NCBI GenBank assembly: GCA_015063545.1
Contig: SVTX01000012.1
Location: 1-51,177 of the forward strand
Length of the DNA stretch: 51,177 nucleotides
DNA from: Oscillospiraceae bacterium
GTDB taxonomy: Bacteria > Bacillota > Clostridia > Oscillospirales > CAG-272
Reading direction: 5' to 3'
In this document: piece by piece, positions 1 to 9,191 of the stretch
Numbering within the stretch: the stretch's first letter is position 1
Layout of the letters: the number at the start of each line of letters is the position of its first letter
Notes under the pieces: model-generated
Told to the model about the DNA's origin: nothing
Database searches by the model: none
Seen by the model: the letters and a program-made list of their open reading frames with translations, nothing else
Position numbers and translations under genes: made by a program

Positions 1-2
1 CA

Positions 3-413
3 TATCCTGAATTGAGAAACGATATCGCCGCTCTGTCATCGCGTGACTGCGCAGAGCTTTACGGGCTCGACAATATCTGTCCATCAATTCAGGATATGGG
101 CAACAACTACACAAGATTTATTTGCATTTCCAAAGAGCCGGAAATATACCCCGGCGCTGACAAATGCTCTATTATGCTCGTTACCGCAAACCGCCCCGGT
201 ATGCTCTATAACGTGCTTTCATGTTTCAATGCGCTGGGCATAAATATGACAAAGCTTGAATCTACTCCCATACCCGAACGTGATTTTGAATCCATGTTTT
301 ATTTTGATTTCTCGGTATCGGTATATTCCGATGACTTAAAGCAGCTTCTTTGCGAGCTCGAGGCGCGAAGCGAGCGTTTCCGATTCCTCGGTGCATACTC
401 TGAAATACTGTGA
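3..413 (+). CDS. pheA: Prephenate dehydratase, C-terminal part (cut by window edge)
   Basis: The reading frame is open to the left edge, so only the last ~136 residues are present. Prephenate dehydratase converts prephenate to phenylpyruvate in phenylalanine synthesis. The visible part has the end of the catalytic domain, with an AAxLYGL-type segment and the family's N-N-x-T-R-F motif (NNYTRF). A complete ACT regulatory domain follows (ML..RPGMLYNVLSCF..LGINMTKLES), which normally binds phenylalanine for feedback inhibition. The stop lies 10 bp before the start of the aroE-aroK fusion, so they are probably co-transcribed. A chorismate mutase domain upstream cannot be excluded. Confidence 0.9.
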   Translation, partial: YPELRNDIAALSSRDCAELYGLDNICPSIQDMGNNYTRFICISKEPEIYPGADKCSIMLVTANRPGMLYNVLSCFNALGINMTKLESTPIPERDFESMFYFDFSVSVYSDDLKQLLCELEARSERFRFLGAYSEIL

Positions 414-423
414 GGGTATCGGA

Positions 424-1671
424 ATGATAAATAATAGAAAAGATCAAGTCTGCGGACTTGTAGGCGAAAAGCTCGGACACAGCTTTTCTCCGCAGATACA
501 CGGAGAGCTGTCTGATTATCAGTACTCGCTTTTTGAGTTACCAAATGATGAGCTTGAAAGTTTTATTAAAAGCAACAGATACCACTCCGTAAATGTGACG
601 ATTCCTTATAAAAGCGCGGTCATGCCATATCTGGACGTAATTTCTCAAACAGCGCAAAAAATAGGCTCTGTAAACGTAGTCACACACTTGCCTGACGGCA
701 GACTTTTCGGAGACAACACGGATCTGTACGGATTCAAATATATGATGCATAAATCAGGTATGGATCTTAAAGATAAAAACGTACTTATCCTCGGCACGGG
801 CGGAACGTCAAAAACCGTCTTCGCCGCCGCGACCGAGCTTGGAGCTAAAAAGATATCCTTGGTATCTCGCGCGGGAGAGCTGAATTACGGTAACGCCCAC
901 ATTCTTTGCCCAGACACGCAAATAATAGTCAATTGCACGCCGGTTGGAATGTATCCTAATAACGGAGCCTGTCCCATAGATATTTCCCTGTTTCCCATGC
1001 TTGAAGGCGTCGCAGATGTGATATTCAATCCTGCAAAAACACAGCTGCTGATAGACGCCGAATCGCGCGGCATAAAAACCGCAAACGGTCTTTCCATGCT
1101 TGTAGCACAGGCAAAAAGAGCTTGCGAGATATTCACATGCGAGGATATTCCCGACAGTGAAATTGACCGTATCACTCACATCATTGAGGGGCAAACTACA
1201 AACATAATCCTTGTCGGCATGCCCGGATGCGGCAAGACGACTGTCGGAAAAATACTTGCCAATCAGCTCGGTCGCAAGCTTATCGACACTGATGAGCTTG
1301 TCGTAGATCTTGCGGGCAAGACCATTCCCGAAATTTTTGCTCAAAACGGCGAGGACGAATTCCGTCGAATAGAATCTCAGGCGATCGCCGCAGCGGGCAA
1401 AAAAAGCGGAGTTATCATAGCAACCGGCGGCGGCGCAGTAACAAGGGAGCAGAACTACATCCCCCTGCACCAAAACGGCGTAATAGTATTTATCACCAGA
1501 GATGTATCCACACTGCAAAAAGACGGCAGACCGCTTTCTCTGTCACGTGACTTGAAGCAGATGTACAAAGAAAGACTCCCACTCTACCGAAAATTTTGCG
1601 ACATAGAGATACCTAATACTACACCGAATGACACAGCGCAGGCAATTTTAAAATATTTTTTGGAGGACTGA
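424..1671 (+). CDS. aroE-aroK: Shikimate dehydrogenase-shikimate kinase fusion
   Basis: A bifunctional cytoplasmic enzyme of the shikimate pathway. Residues 1-260 are AroE: the GEKLGHSFSPQIH substrate motif, NVTIPYK with the catalytic Lys, GDNTDLYGF, and a GTGGTSK NADP-binding loop. Residues ~268-415 are shikimate kinase: Walker A GMPGCGKTTVGK, DTDELV, FRRIE and ATGGGAV. The ATG at 424 has a GAGGG Shine-Dalgarno; an ATG at 391 in the same frame would overlap pheA and lacks one. AroE reduces dehydroshikimate and AroK phosphorylates the product, so the fusion joins consecutive steps. aroQ follows 3 bp downstream and supplies the step before. Confidence 0.95.
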   Translation: MINNRKDQVCGLVGEKLGHSFSPQIHGELSDYQYSLFELPNDELESFIKSNRYHSVNVTIPYKSAVMPYLDVISQTAQKIGSVNVVTHLPDGRLFGDNTDLYGFKYMMHKSGMDLKDKNVLILGTGGTSKTVFAAATELGAKKISLVSRAGELNYGNAHILCPDTQIIVNCTPVGMYPNNGACPIDISLFPMLEGVADVIFNPAKTQLLIDAESRGIKTANGLSMLVAQAKRACEIFTCEDIPDSEIDRITHIIEGQTTNIILVGMPGCGKTTVGKILANQLGRKLIDTDELVVDLAGKTIPEIFAQNGEDEFRRIESQAIAAAGKKSGVIIATGGGAVTREQNYIPLHQNGVIVFITRDVSTLQKDGRPLSLSRDLKQMYKERLPLYRKFCDIEIPNTTPNDTAQAILKYFLED

Positions 1672-1674
1672 AAC

Positions 1675-2109
1675 ATGAAATTTCTTATTATCAACGGCCC
1701 CAATATAAATCTTTTGGGACTGCGTGAGCCACAGATATACGGCACACAAAATTACGCCTCTCTCTGTTCGCTTGTAAGGAATGCCTGCAAAGAGCTTGAT
1801 ATCGAATGCGAACTTTTTCAGTCCAACCACGAGGGAGCAATAGTTGACAAGATCCAAGATGCCTATCAAAATTTTGACGGCATAGTAATAAACCCCGCAG
1901 CATACACCCATACATCCATAGCCATTCTTGACGCGCTCAAAGCTGTGGGTGTTCCCACGGTTGAGGTACACATTTCCGACGTTTCACGTCGCGAGGACTT
2001 CCGCCAGATATCCTATGTCTCCAAGGTTGCGATAAAGACAATTATGGGACAAGGCATTGACGGATACAGACAGGCGATAGAGTATTTGAATGAGTATTTG
2101 AGTAAGTAA
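1675..2109 (+). CDS. aroQ: Type II 3-dehydroquinate dehydratase
   Basis: A 144-residue cytoplasmic enzyme that dehydrates 3-dehydroquinate to 3-dehydroshikimate; the family is usually 140-150 residues. The signature N-terminus NGPNINLLGLREPQIYG carries the catalytic Tyr. QSNHEG, NPAAYTHTS with the catalytic His, and HISDVSRREDFR are all present. The gene starts 3 bp after aroE-aroK and ends just before a strong hairpin, so it closes the aromatic operon. Together the two genes give three consecutive shikimate steps: AroQ, AroE, AroK. Confidence 0.97.
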   Translation: MKFLIINGPNINLLGLREPQIYGTQNYASLCSLVRNACKELDIECELFQSNHEGAIVDKIQDAYQNFDGIVINPAAYTHTSIAILDALKAVGVPTVEVHISDVSRREDFRQISYVSKVAIKTIMGQGIDGYRQAIEYLNEYLSK

Positions 2110-2117
2110 AGATACAG

Positions 2118-2144
2118 AAATCCCACGGCAGTGCCGTGGGATTT
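2118..2144 (+). terminator. Intrinsic terminator-like hairpin after aroQ
   Basis: A nearly perfect inverted repeat (AAATCCCACGGCA / GTGCCGTGGGATTT) begins a few bases after the aroQ stop. The downstream side is T-rich (GGTTTATT) without a clean T-run. It probably ends the aro operon and may also serve the convergent gene at 2213-4609. Confidence 0.75.
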
Positions 2145-2212
2145 GGTTTATTCTAATTAATAAAATTTGATATCTGATTATAACCACACCTTTGATAGGT
2201 CGTTATAATTGG

Positions 2213-4609
2213 CTAATTTTTGTTTCCAATTGTTGGGCTTGCGTTTTCGCCTCCTTCAACCTTTACGGCGCTTGTCAGTCCGGATGTTTGTCCACCGGCA
2301 TATCCTACAATGCCTCCAACATGTTTAAACGACGGTGCAGTAACTGTTCCAGATGCCGAAACGTTGAACAATCCTCCATACCAATTAGAAATCAACAGAC
2401 CTGCATATGTTCCCTTTTCGGTAGTTTCAAGGTGTGCATTTTCAATCTTTACATCTAATATGAATGATCCTGAATTGGGGTTCACTATTAATCCTACATA
2501 ATATCCGACTTTTTCCGTTAATCTATAGTTTTTAATAGAATGCCCATTTCCTATTATACTGCCGCCGAATTTATTAATCGGAGAAATGGTCCTGCCTTGA
2601 AAATCGATATCATTCATTAGGATAATCAAAGAAGAAGACGATGCAATTTTTTCAAGATCACTTGTAGTGCGTATGAAATCAACATTACCTGGGTCTGTAG
2701 ACATAGCGATTTTGCCAATTGTTATATTCGTAAAATTATTGGATATGCAAGCTACTACCGAGCCGGTTATATCCGGCGTTGCCTGTTGTTCTTCAATAGT
2801 TTGGGCTACATCTAAACGCACAAACATATCGTTGTTACTCTTTTTTAGTATAACCTCTCCGGACATCTTATATTTGCCGTATCCACTTTTGCTGGCAAAC
2901 GTGTAGGTGGCATCAATTTTTCCATCATTCCCACAACTGTTAATGTTGATTATATTGGCATTGCCACTGCGGTACTGAATATATGTATTTTCTATTTCCG
3001 GTGTATAATGCTCCTTCGTGAAAACCGTACTGTTTTTTTGAAGAAGATCTTCAGAATCAAAATAACCGCTAATGGCATTCCCTCCGTCAATAAATCCCAA
3101 ATACAATGTCTTAGGAAAACTTCCCATGTCTGGCTTGTGAAGCACCTCGACAAGTTCAAGATTTACAGTTATACGATTTTTGCGTTTATTCGTAATCTGT
3201 CCTTCGTATATTGCTTTCGCATAGCATTCTCTATATGTAGATTCTTCTTGTACCACTATATGTCCCTCATTGCTACAAGAGATGATCGTTAATTTGCCAT
3301 ATACTCCTTCTGATTCACCGCAATATTCACCTAAAATTTCGGGTGTGTACAAAAAGTGTTCCATGTACGTTTTGCTGTAAATGGTGTATGCGCCTACTCC
3401 AACCGCTGCGGTCACTACTGTTATGGCAATCAACCAAGCTATAGCGGACGAGGTTGCCTTTCGTTTTTGTTCATAGAATCGTAGGTCTATTTTTCGATAT
3501 AGATTTGAAAGACTTTGCGATTGATTATAATCGCTTTCAGGAATATGTAATACTCTTACCTTTTTTGTCAGCCGAATTGATATTATCATAAAAACAAACA
3601 TGACTGCCAATAATCCTACCGTTTCCCAATGATAATATCTAATGATTGCCTCATGTTTAATCGTTTTAGCAAAAATCAACATTCCCGCGATCAGTATCAC
3701 CATTATAATGGGAAGTAAAGCAGCTATAAAGTAAATTCTTTTATGAGGCATCTTTCCGCTACTAAATATTTGGCTTTGTTTTTCTACCTCTCTTTGGTAG
3801 TCATGATGATGGTTGCTTTCCGGTCCTTCGGAGACAATATTAGATATAGAATCCACATTTTTGAGGCCGTATATTTTACCATTGAATTCAGTCCAAACAT
3901 CAAATTTATAAGTGTATGGCAAAATAGTGACGTTTATCTCATTTGCAAAATAATCTCTAACAGACATGCGGAAATTTGTTGGTGATGAGTAACTCTTTGT
4001 AACATCTTGCTTTATTTCATTATGAATACGGCTTGGCAACACCAATTTTCGTATATATGGATTAAGATCATCATATGTCAGGGGTCTGTTACTGAGTTTT
4101 CTCAAACCATAGGGAAGTTCCGATGGAGGAGCATCGGTTACATCCACATAATTTCTTATATTTGTGTTGTATCCCGTATTTGCCGCAGCCCCCAAGTGCA
4201 GCTCGCATTTATTCATAGCGGTAGAATACCACGTCCTTTGTCCTTCACTTGTGGTGCGAGAGCTTTCGTATTCTTTGTGAGTCTGCATATCAGATATATG
4301 ACCATCACCATATGAGTCAAATGTTACTTTTCCTGTAATATGGGTTCCCGTTTGATAAGTAAGCGTGTATTCAAAAGAATAATCTACACTAATATAATTA
4401 AAATCTATAAACGCATCAAATCCGTATACTGGATAGAAACCGACGTTAATATTGCTGAGCGTTTGTATATGTTTTTTATATTCGTCCGATAATGTAGGAT
4501 CATTCTTGCATACATTGCTGAATTTTCGCTTGATATCATCTATCTGCTTTTTTTGATATTGTGGAGAAAAATCCAATACTTTTTTATTGTCTACAGGTAA
4601 ATTCGCCAT
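2213..4609 (-). CDS. Three-TM membrane protein with C-terminal GLUG-like repeats, unknown function
   Basis: 798 residues with no confident family. Residues 1-290 are hydrophilic and presumably cytoplasmic. Hydrophobic helices lie at about 290-312, 327-346 and 386-408. The remaining ~390 residues would then be outside the cell. Near the C-terminus (about 690-790) are short glycine-rich units such as VGLIVN, AGLLIS and VGGIVGYAGG, spaced like GLUG repeats that build beta-helical surface domains. No signal peptide is seen; the first TM would start export. A good promoter lies upstream and GGAG precedes the start. A surface or sensor role is inferred only. Confidence 0.75.
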   Translation of the reverse strand: MANLPVDNKKVLDFSPQYQKKQIDDIKRKFSNVCKNDPTLSDEYKKHIQTLSNINVGFYPVYGFDAFIDFNYISVDYSFEYTLTYQTGTHITGKVTFDSYGDGHISDMQTHKEYESSRTTSEGQRTWYSTAMNKCELHLGAAANTGYNTNIRNYVDVTDAPPSELPYGLRKLSNRPLTYDDLNPYIRKLVLPSRIHNEIKQDVTKSYSSPTNFRMSVRDYFANEINVTILPYTYKFDVWTEFNGKIYGLKNVDSISNIVSEGPESNHHHDYQREVEKQSQIFSSGKMPHKRIYFIAALLPIIMVILIAGMLIFAKTIKHEAIIRYYHWETVGLLAVMFVFMIISIRLTKKVRVLHIPESDYNQSQSLSNLYRKIDLRFYEQKRKATSSAIAWLIAITVVTAAVGVGAYTIYSKTYMEHFLYTPEILGEYCGESEGVYGKLTIISCSNEGHIVVQEESTYRECYAKAIYEGQITNKRKNRITVNLELVEVLHKPDMGSFPKTLYLGFIDGGNAISGYFDSEDLLQKNSTVFTKEHYTPEIENTYIQYRSGNANIININSCGNDGKIDATYTFASKSGYGKYKMSGEVILKKSNNDMFVRLDVAQTIEEQQATPDITGSVVACISNNFTNITIGKIAMSTDPGNVDFIRTTSDLEKIASSSSLIILMNDIDFQGRTISPINKFGGSIIGNGHSIKNYRLTEKVGYYVGLIVNPNSGSFILDVKIENAHLETTEKGTYAGLLISNWYGGLFNVSASGTVTAPSFKHVGGIVGYAGGQTSGLTSAVKVEGGENASPTIGNKN

Positions 4610-4661
4610 CTCAATCTCCTTTTTTTCTGTGGTGTATTTTCAAATACTATAATATATCATA

Positions 4662-4690
4662 ATTGTAACACAATATTTTTAATTTGTCAA
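4662..4690 (-). promoter_or_regulatory. Sigma-A-type promoter for the 798-aa membrane protein
   Basis: On the minus strand, TTGACA (4690-4685) is followed by a 17-bp spacer and TACAAT (4667-4662). It is oriented toward the gene that starts at 4609. Confidence 0.75.
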
Positions 4691-4781
4691 CACCAATAAC
4701 TAAACATATACTTATAGATGTCTTCTTTTTTAGTTGTATGTGTTGTATTCTATACATATACGGTCATGAAAGGAGCGCGTT

Positions 4782-5108
4782 ATGAATATTGATTACAAAT
4801 TGATAGGAGAAAGAATAAAACGGGCGCGGAAGGCGTGCGGAATGACGCAGGAAACACTTGCAGAGCAGTTGAATGTATCCATCGGCTACGTCAGTCAAGT
4901 CGAGCGCGGAATTACGAAAATCAGCCTTGATCTGCTCGGCGCGATATCGTCTATTCTCTGTTGCGACGTCGCATCCTTAATATCCGAAAGTGCTCCCAAA
5001 TCAAACGAATATATGGAGACAGAAATAATAAATGAGATAAGGAAATTAGATCATAAGAAAAAGAAATTTGTTTTGGAGCTTATTAAAATAACAAACGAAA
5101 ACATATAA
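4782..5108 (+). CDS. XRE-family helix-turn-helix regulator
   Basis: 108 residues. Residues 8-62 form a typical XRE HTH: GERIKRARKACGMTQ, ETLAEQLNVSIGYVSQVERG, then ISLDLLGAISSIL. The ~45 C-terminal residues are charged and have no recognised ligand domain. AAAGGAG stands 7 bp before the ATG. The gene is divergent from the membrane-protein gene at 4609, with 172 bp between them, so it may control that neighbour. Its own promoter is not clear. Confidence 0.9.
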   Translation: MNIDYKLIGERIKRARKACGMTQETLAEQLNVSIGYVSQVERGITKISLDLLGAISSILCCDVASLISESAPKSNEYMETEIINEIRKLDHKKKKFVLELIKITNENI

Positions 5109-5175
5109 GACGTATAATTCAAAAGCAATGCATATTGAGGTGAATACAAAAAGTTCACAAGAAGCAATAATAAAA

Positions 5176-5222
5176 AACAAGGTCATCCGGCAAGATGTTA
5201 TCTCACCGAATGACCTGTTATT
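5176..5222. terminator. Hairpin between convergent genes
   Basis: GGTCATCCGG (5181-5190) pairs with CCGAATGACC (5206-5215), extended by AACA/TGTT. A-rich sequence lies on the left and T-rich on the right, so it could stop both the rightward regulator gene and the leftward lipoprotein gene. Confidence 0.7.
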
Positions 5223-7844
5223 TTATGCCTGTGCCAAGGAAACGTAAAAACTGCCTGTTGAGGATCCGTAAAATCTTGCGCACAAATAATACGTCTGCCC
5301 CGCCTCCATGTAGCATTCTACATAGAACTGTCTGCTTGACGCGCCGTCATCGTCATATGCAATCTGATCTCCAGAAGCATTATATATCTCTCCGTACGTG
5401 TCATACCAGTCACCTCCGGTAGAGGTGAAATAGTAATCACCGCTAATCGAAGGAGTGTATACAAAATACTGAGCACCGCCTTCTGCAGAGATATAAACCT
5501 CATATGATTCTCCAAGCGAAATTTCAATCGTCGTGTCGGGATTCAAAGTATTAACAGCCTCAAAATGAACCTCAAATGCTCCCAGCAGATCTGACCACAT
5601 GCCCGCCTCAAAGCAATATGCCTCTCCGGCTTCGAGATAGTAGCTCATACGGAAATTCCCGTTTGCTCCGCCGGAATCATCCGAATCAATGGCTTCTCCG
5701 TATACATCGTACATGATCACATGAGTATCCAAAGACTCATCATTTGTGCTGTAAAAACTGTACGTACCGCTGTATTGGGGAATAAAAGTAAAGTATTCTT
5801 TATGGTAAGCACTTTCAACGTTTACTCCACAGGAATATCCGTCACTCAACTCATGATATTCGGATACGTTAACGTAGAACTCACCCGTAGCGTAGGAATC
5901 GGCAAGCCGTACACCCAGATAATACGTCTGATCGGCTTCAAAATAGTAAATCATCTTGAACTGTCCGTTTCCGGCGCCTTCTTCATTCGACGCAATGATT
6001 TCTCCTGACGCATTATAAAGCTCTACATACGTGTCATACCAGTCCCCACCCGTAGATGTAAAGCAGTAAAAGCCGCTGACCGATGGGGTATATGCAAAAT
6101 ATTCGCAACCCCCTGCGGAATTAATATATACATATTGCGAATCTCCGGCTGAAATTTCTGTCATCGAATCAGGATCCCAAACGTCAACCGCCTCAAAATG
6201 AACATCGAAGTATCCCAGAGAATGTGAGTACATACTTGCGACAAAGCAGTATTCTTCCCCCGCTTCAAGGTAGTAGATTATACCGAAGTTTCCTGCCTCT
6301 CCGCCGGAGTCAGCAGATGTAATCTCATTTCCATCCGCATCGAGCAAGGTTGCATAAGTATCAACATATCCGTCACTTGTGCTATAAAAATTATACGTAC
6401 CGCTATATTCCGGAATAAACGTAAAATACTCCTTATAATAAGGATTTTCAACCTCTACTGTCTTGGAATATCCTTCACTCAGTTCGAAATACATTCTTTC
6501 GTAAGAGAAGCAAATATAGTATTCCGCAGAATATCCGTAATCACTTGTAGCTTCAAGGAAATACGTCTGTCCGCCCTGCATTTCATACGCTATATGAATA
6601 CCGCCATTCGCTCCCATATGGTCATCCGATGCAATAAGATTTCCATAGTAATCGTAAAGTCGCGCATCAGCATAATATTCATCGACATCGTAATAAGGCT
6701 TGGAGTTTATCACGTAATGTCCGTCAGACATTGGTGTAAATGCGTAATATACCTTGTCGTCACCGCTTTCGGCATGTACGTATCTCCAGTCATCAACGTA
6801 ATCCACCGTATTATATGACAGCGAATCGTAGAATGTATTTAACGTAAGATCATACGAAACGTTCCATCTATTACTGTTGCAATCAGCTGCTATGTAGTAC
6901 ATCTGACCTTCTTCAACAACAACCCATTCCCGCGTCTCATACGAAGTCTGCGTAACTGTAGCAGGCAAAGAATTTCCATACTGATCCAACACCTGACCGT
7001 ACGCGCCGATATCACTGTAAGAAGAATACGTGGTCACAACATATACACCGCTGTAATCCGCTACAAAATAGTAATATTTGGTAGCTCCGCTGTAATCAAT
7101 ATCTACACTAACGTAGTTGCCCTCTACTATTTCAACCGCATTTTCAAGTCCGTGCTCTACAAGATTTACGCATAGCTCGCCTGACTGGGGAGTATACACT
7201 TGAAAATAATATACCTCTCCGGCATTCATGTAATAGCTGAGGGAAAAGTTCCAATCTCCTCCGCCGTCATCATCTTCGGTAATATAATTCATATCCCAGT
7301 CCAAAAGCGATACGGAAGGATCTATTTCATCAATAGTCGAGGAATAGAATATGTATTCTCCGCTGTGTTCGGGGACAAATCTGAAATACTTAGACGTATA
7401 GCCCTCAATGTAACAATCCACCTGCTGACCAACGCTGATTTCGGAATAGTCATCCTCATTTCCTTCCGTGGGCTGTTCACCCGTAGGATGTTCCCCCGTG
7501 GGATATTCAATAGGGGGTTCTGTGGGGATGCCATCGGTCGGATATTCACTGGGAGTGATAACCGAACCGGGACCTGTCAACATTTCCTCCTCGCTTCTGT
7601 TGCACATAGTGCATATCCCGTCCTCATCAAATTGATGATCCACTATAGCAATAGATTTTTTATCCTGCTCGCCACATTTCTCACACTTTCTTACTTTTTT
7701 ACCCTTTTCCATACAAGTGGCTTCCTTTTTGACGGTCCATTTTCCATAGTCATGGTCACATTCTCCGCTGTCGCAGGAAACAACACTTAAAGAAAGCATA
7801 CAAACCAATACGAGCGTTATGAATTTTTTAATGTGTGTAATCAT
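5223..7844 (-). CDS. Large secreted lipoprotein with about seven PPC-like beta domains
   Basis: 873 residues. The N-terminus is a lipoprotein signal (basic start, hydrophobic core, lipobox LSVVSC with Cys24). Residues ~29-82 hold a cysteine/histidine module (ATCMEKG, CEKCG, CTMCN) typical of clostridial surface proteins. A Pro/Thr/Glu/Gly-rich linker (~95-130) follows. The rest is about seven repeats of ~100 residues with the pattern YF.F.P..SG.Y.FYS, D....L.D..G..I, DSGG..NF...YYLEAGE.YCF, resembling bacterial pre-peptidase C-terminal domains. No protease domain is visible. Repeats 4-5 and 6-7 look like duplicates of a two-domain unit. Attachment or carbohydrate binding at the cell surface is plausible but not shown. 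Confidence 0.8.
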   Translation of the reverse strand: MITHIKKFITLVLVCMLSLSVVSCDSGECDHDYGKWTVKKEATCMEKGKKVRKCEKCGEQDKKSIAIVDHQFDEDGICTMCNRSEEEMLTGPGSVITPSEYPTDGIPTEPPIEYPTGEHPTGEQPTEGNEDDYSEISVGQQVDCYIEGYTSKYFRFVPEHSGEYIFYSSTIDEIDPSVSLLDWDMNYITEDDDGGGDWNFSLSYYMNAGEVYYFQVYTPQSGELCVNLVEHGLENAVEIVEGNYVSVDIDYSGATKYYYFVADYSGVYVVTTYSSYSDIGAYGQVLDQYGNSLPATVTQTSYETREWVVVEEGQMYYIAADCNSNRWNVSYDLTLNTFYDSLSYNTVDYVDDWRYVHAESGDDKVYYAFTPMSDGHYVINSKPYYDVDEYYADARLYDYYGNLIASDDHMGANGGIHIAYEMQGGQTYFLEATSDYGYSAEYYICFSYERMYFELSEGYSKTVEVENPYYKEYFTFIPEYSGTYNFYSTSDGYVDTYATLLDADGNEITSADSGGEAGNFGIIYYLEAGEEYCFVASMYSHSLGYFDVHFEAVDVWDPDSMTEISAGDSQYVYINSAGGCEYFAYTPSVSGFYCFTSTGGDWYDTYVELYNASGEIIASNEEGAGNGQFKMIYYFEADQTYYLGVRLADSYATGEFYVNVSEYHELSDGYSCGVNVESAYHKEYFTFIPQYSGTYSFYSTNDESLDTHVIMYDVYGEAIDSDDSGGANGNFRMSYYLEAGEAYCFEAGMWSDLLGAFEVHFEAVNTLNPDTTIEISLGESYEVYISAEGGAQYFVYTPSISGDYYFTSTGGDWYDTYGEIYNASGDQIAYDDDGASSRQFYVECYMEAGQTYYLCARFYGSSTGSFYVSLAQA

Positions 7845-7876
7845 AAGATCTCCTTAAGTTTTTTCATTATATAACC

Positions 7877-7905
7877 ATTATATCCCATCAAACAAGTTTT
7901 GTCAA
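7877..7905 (-). promoter_or_regulatory. Sigma-A promoter for the PPC-repeat lipoprotein
   Basis: The minus strand reads TTGACA (7905-7900), 17 bp, then TATAAT (7882-7877). Both hexamers are consensus and lie about 33 bp upstream of the start codon, so the surface protein is probably strongly expressed. Confidence 0.85.
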
Positions 7906-7927
7906 TGACTCTTAAATCAATTTACAC

Positions 7928-7971
7928 AAAAAAGCAATATCAATCATTTGGATTGATATTGCAATTTTTTT
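7928..7971. terminator. Bidirectional intrinsic terminator
   Basis: A 12-bp perfect stem (GCAATATCAATC / GATTGATATTGC, 7934-7945 and 7951-7962) has A6 on its left and a T-run on its right. It can therefore work on both strands. On the minus strand it ends spoIVB transcription. Confidence 0.85.
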
Positions 7972-9034
7972 ACCTCAGCACCTCCGGCATATTATCAAGC
8001 ATATTTTCAACGAATATACCGTAGCCCACGGTGGGATTGTTTATCATTACATGCGTCACAGCACCTACAAGTCTGCCGTTCTGAATTATAGGTGAGCCTG
8101 ACATTCCCTGCACTATTCCGCCGGTCTTGTCTATGAGTCTTTGATCCTTAACCGTAACCGTAAAGCATTTTGAGCCTTTTTCGTCATGCTTTATATCACT
8201 TATCTCTATGTCGTATTTCTGTATGCCGTCATCGTCCAGAGTACACATTATATATGCCTTTCCGCTACGCACCTGCGAACGCAAGCATATCGGAATTGCG
8301 CCCGATACGCATTCGGGACAGTTTGAAAACATACCGTAAACACCGCAATCTGTATTGCCCACGAGAGTACCCGTCTTTTGAGTTCCAAACACGCCCTTGA
8401 TTTCACCCGGAACACCGCATACTCCACGCTTTACACCGCTTACGGTAACGTCGGTAATATATCCTCTGGTCATCTGTACCAGCTTGCCGCTGTCAGCGTT
8501 GCATATTCCATGTCCAAGTCCTGCAAAAGAATACGTTTCGGGATAAATATAGGTAACCGTTCCTATGCCCGCACCGCTGTCGCGCACACAAATTCCCGCC
8601 TTATACTTGTTCTCGGAAACCGAATACTGCGGCGAAATTTTGAAATTCTTTTCCTGCCCCGCGCGTATCAAAGTAATATTGACACTTTTCCCTTTTGATT
8701 GGTCAATAATGGCGATAAGTCCGTTCGTGTCACCCGGTGTCTGACCGTCCACCGCGGTTATAATGTCACCTTCTCTAAGTCCCGCCGACGATGCCGGACA
8801 AATTTTTCCGTTTTTTGTATCTACGTCACAAAAGCCAACTACTACGATTCCCGCCATATTGAATTTCACTCCAAATGCTTGACCGCCGGGGATAAGCGTA
8901 AGACCTTCATACTTGCTTGATACCTTGGTGCTTGCCCCGACATATACCGCAAAAAACACAGAAAGCGCAAGCACCATACACAAAAACAGACATACCGAAC
9001 GCACCATCAGCCGTTTGTTTTTATTTTCTATCAT
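7970..9034 (-). CDS. spoIVB: SpoIVB sporulation serine peptidase
   Basis: 354 residues from the ATG at 9034, which has AAAGGGA upstream; an in-frame ATG at 9079 is less likely. An N-terminal TM/signal segment (about 10-35) is followed by a PDZ domain (PASSAGLREGDIITAVDGQ) and an S55 peptidase domain. GLGHGICNAD carries the expected catalytic His region and GGIVQGMSGSPIIQNGRLVGAVTHV the catalytic Ser. In spore formers SpoIVB is secreted from the forespore and cleaves SpoIVFA, which activates sigma-K. This is the best evidence here that the host sporulates. It stands alone, without the usual recN neighbour in the window. Confidence 0.95.
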   Translation of the reverse strand: MIENKNKRLMVRSVCLFLCMVLALSVFFAVYVGASTKVSSKYEGLTLIPGGQAFGVKFNMAGIVVVGFCDVDTKNGKICPASSAGLREGDIITAVDGQTPGDTNGLIAIIDQSKGKSVNITLIRAGQEKNFKISPQYSVSENKYKAGICVRDSGAGIGTVTYIYPETYSFAGLGHGICNADSGKLVQMTRGYITDVTVSGVKRGVCGVPGEIKGVFGTQKTGTLVGNTDCGVYGMFSNCPECVSGAIPICLRSQVRSGKAYIMCTLDDDGIQKYDIEISDIKHDEKGSKCFTVTVKDQRLIDKTGGIVQGMSGSPIIQNGRLVGAVTHVMINNPTVGYGIFVENMLDNMPEVLR

Positions 9035-9131
9035 AATTTTTTCCCTTTGCCTGATATTGCGATCTTTCGACCACAACATTATTGTGAGTTTTTTTGAGTG
9101 GATTTATGTTTAACAATTATTGAACTTAAAG

Positions 9132-9159
9132 TTGACAAATTCTTTTTTTGTGATAAAAT
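9132..9159 (+). promoter_or_regulatory. Sigma-A-type promoter for the PD-(D/E)XK-like gene
   Basis: TTGACA (9132-9137) and TAAAAT (9154-9159) are 16 bp apart, followed by AAAGGAG and the gene at 9192. Confidence 0.65.
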
Positions 9160-9191
9160 TATTGTAGAAATAATGAAAGGAGAATATTGCT

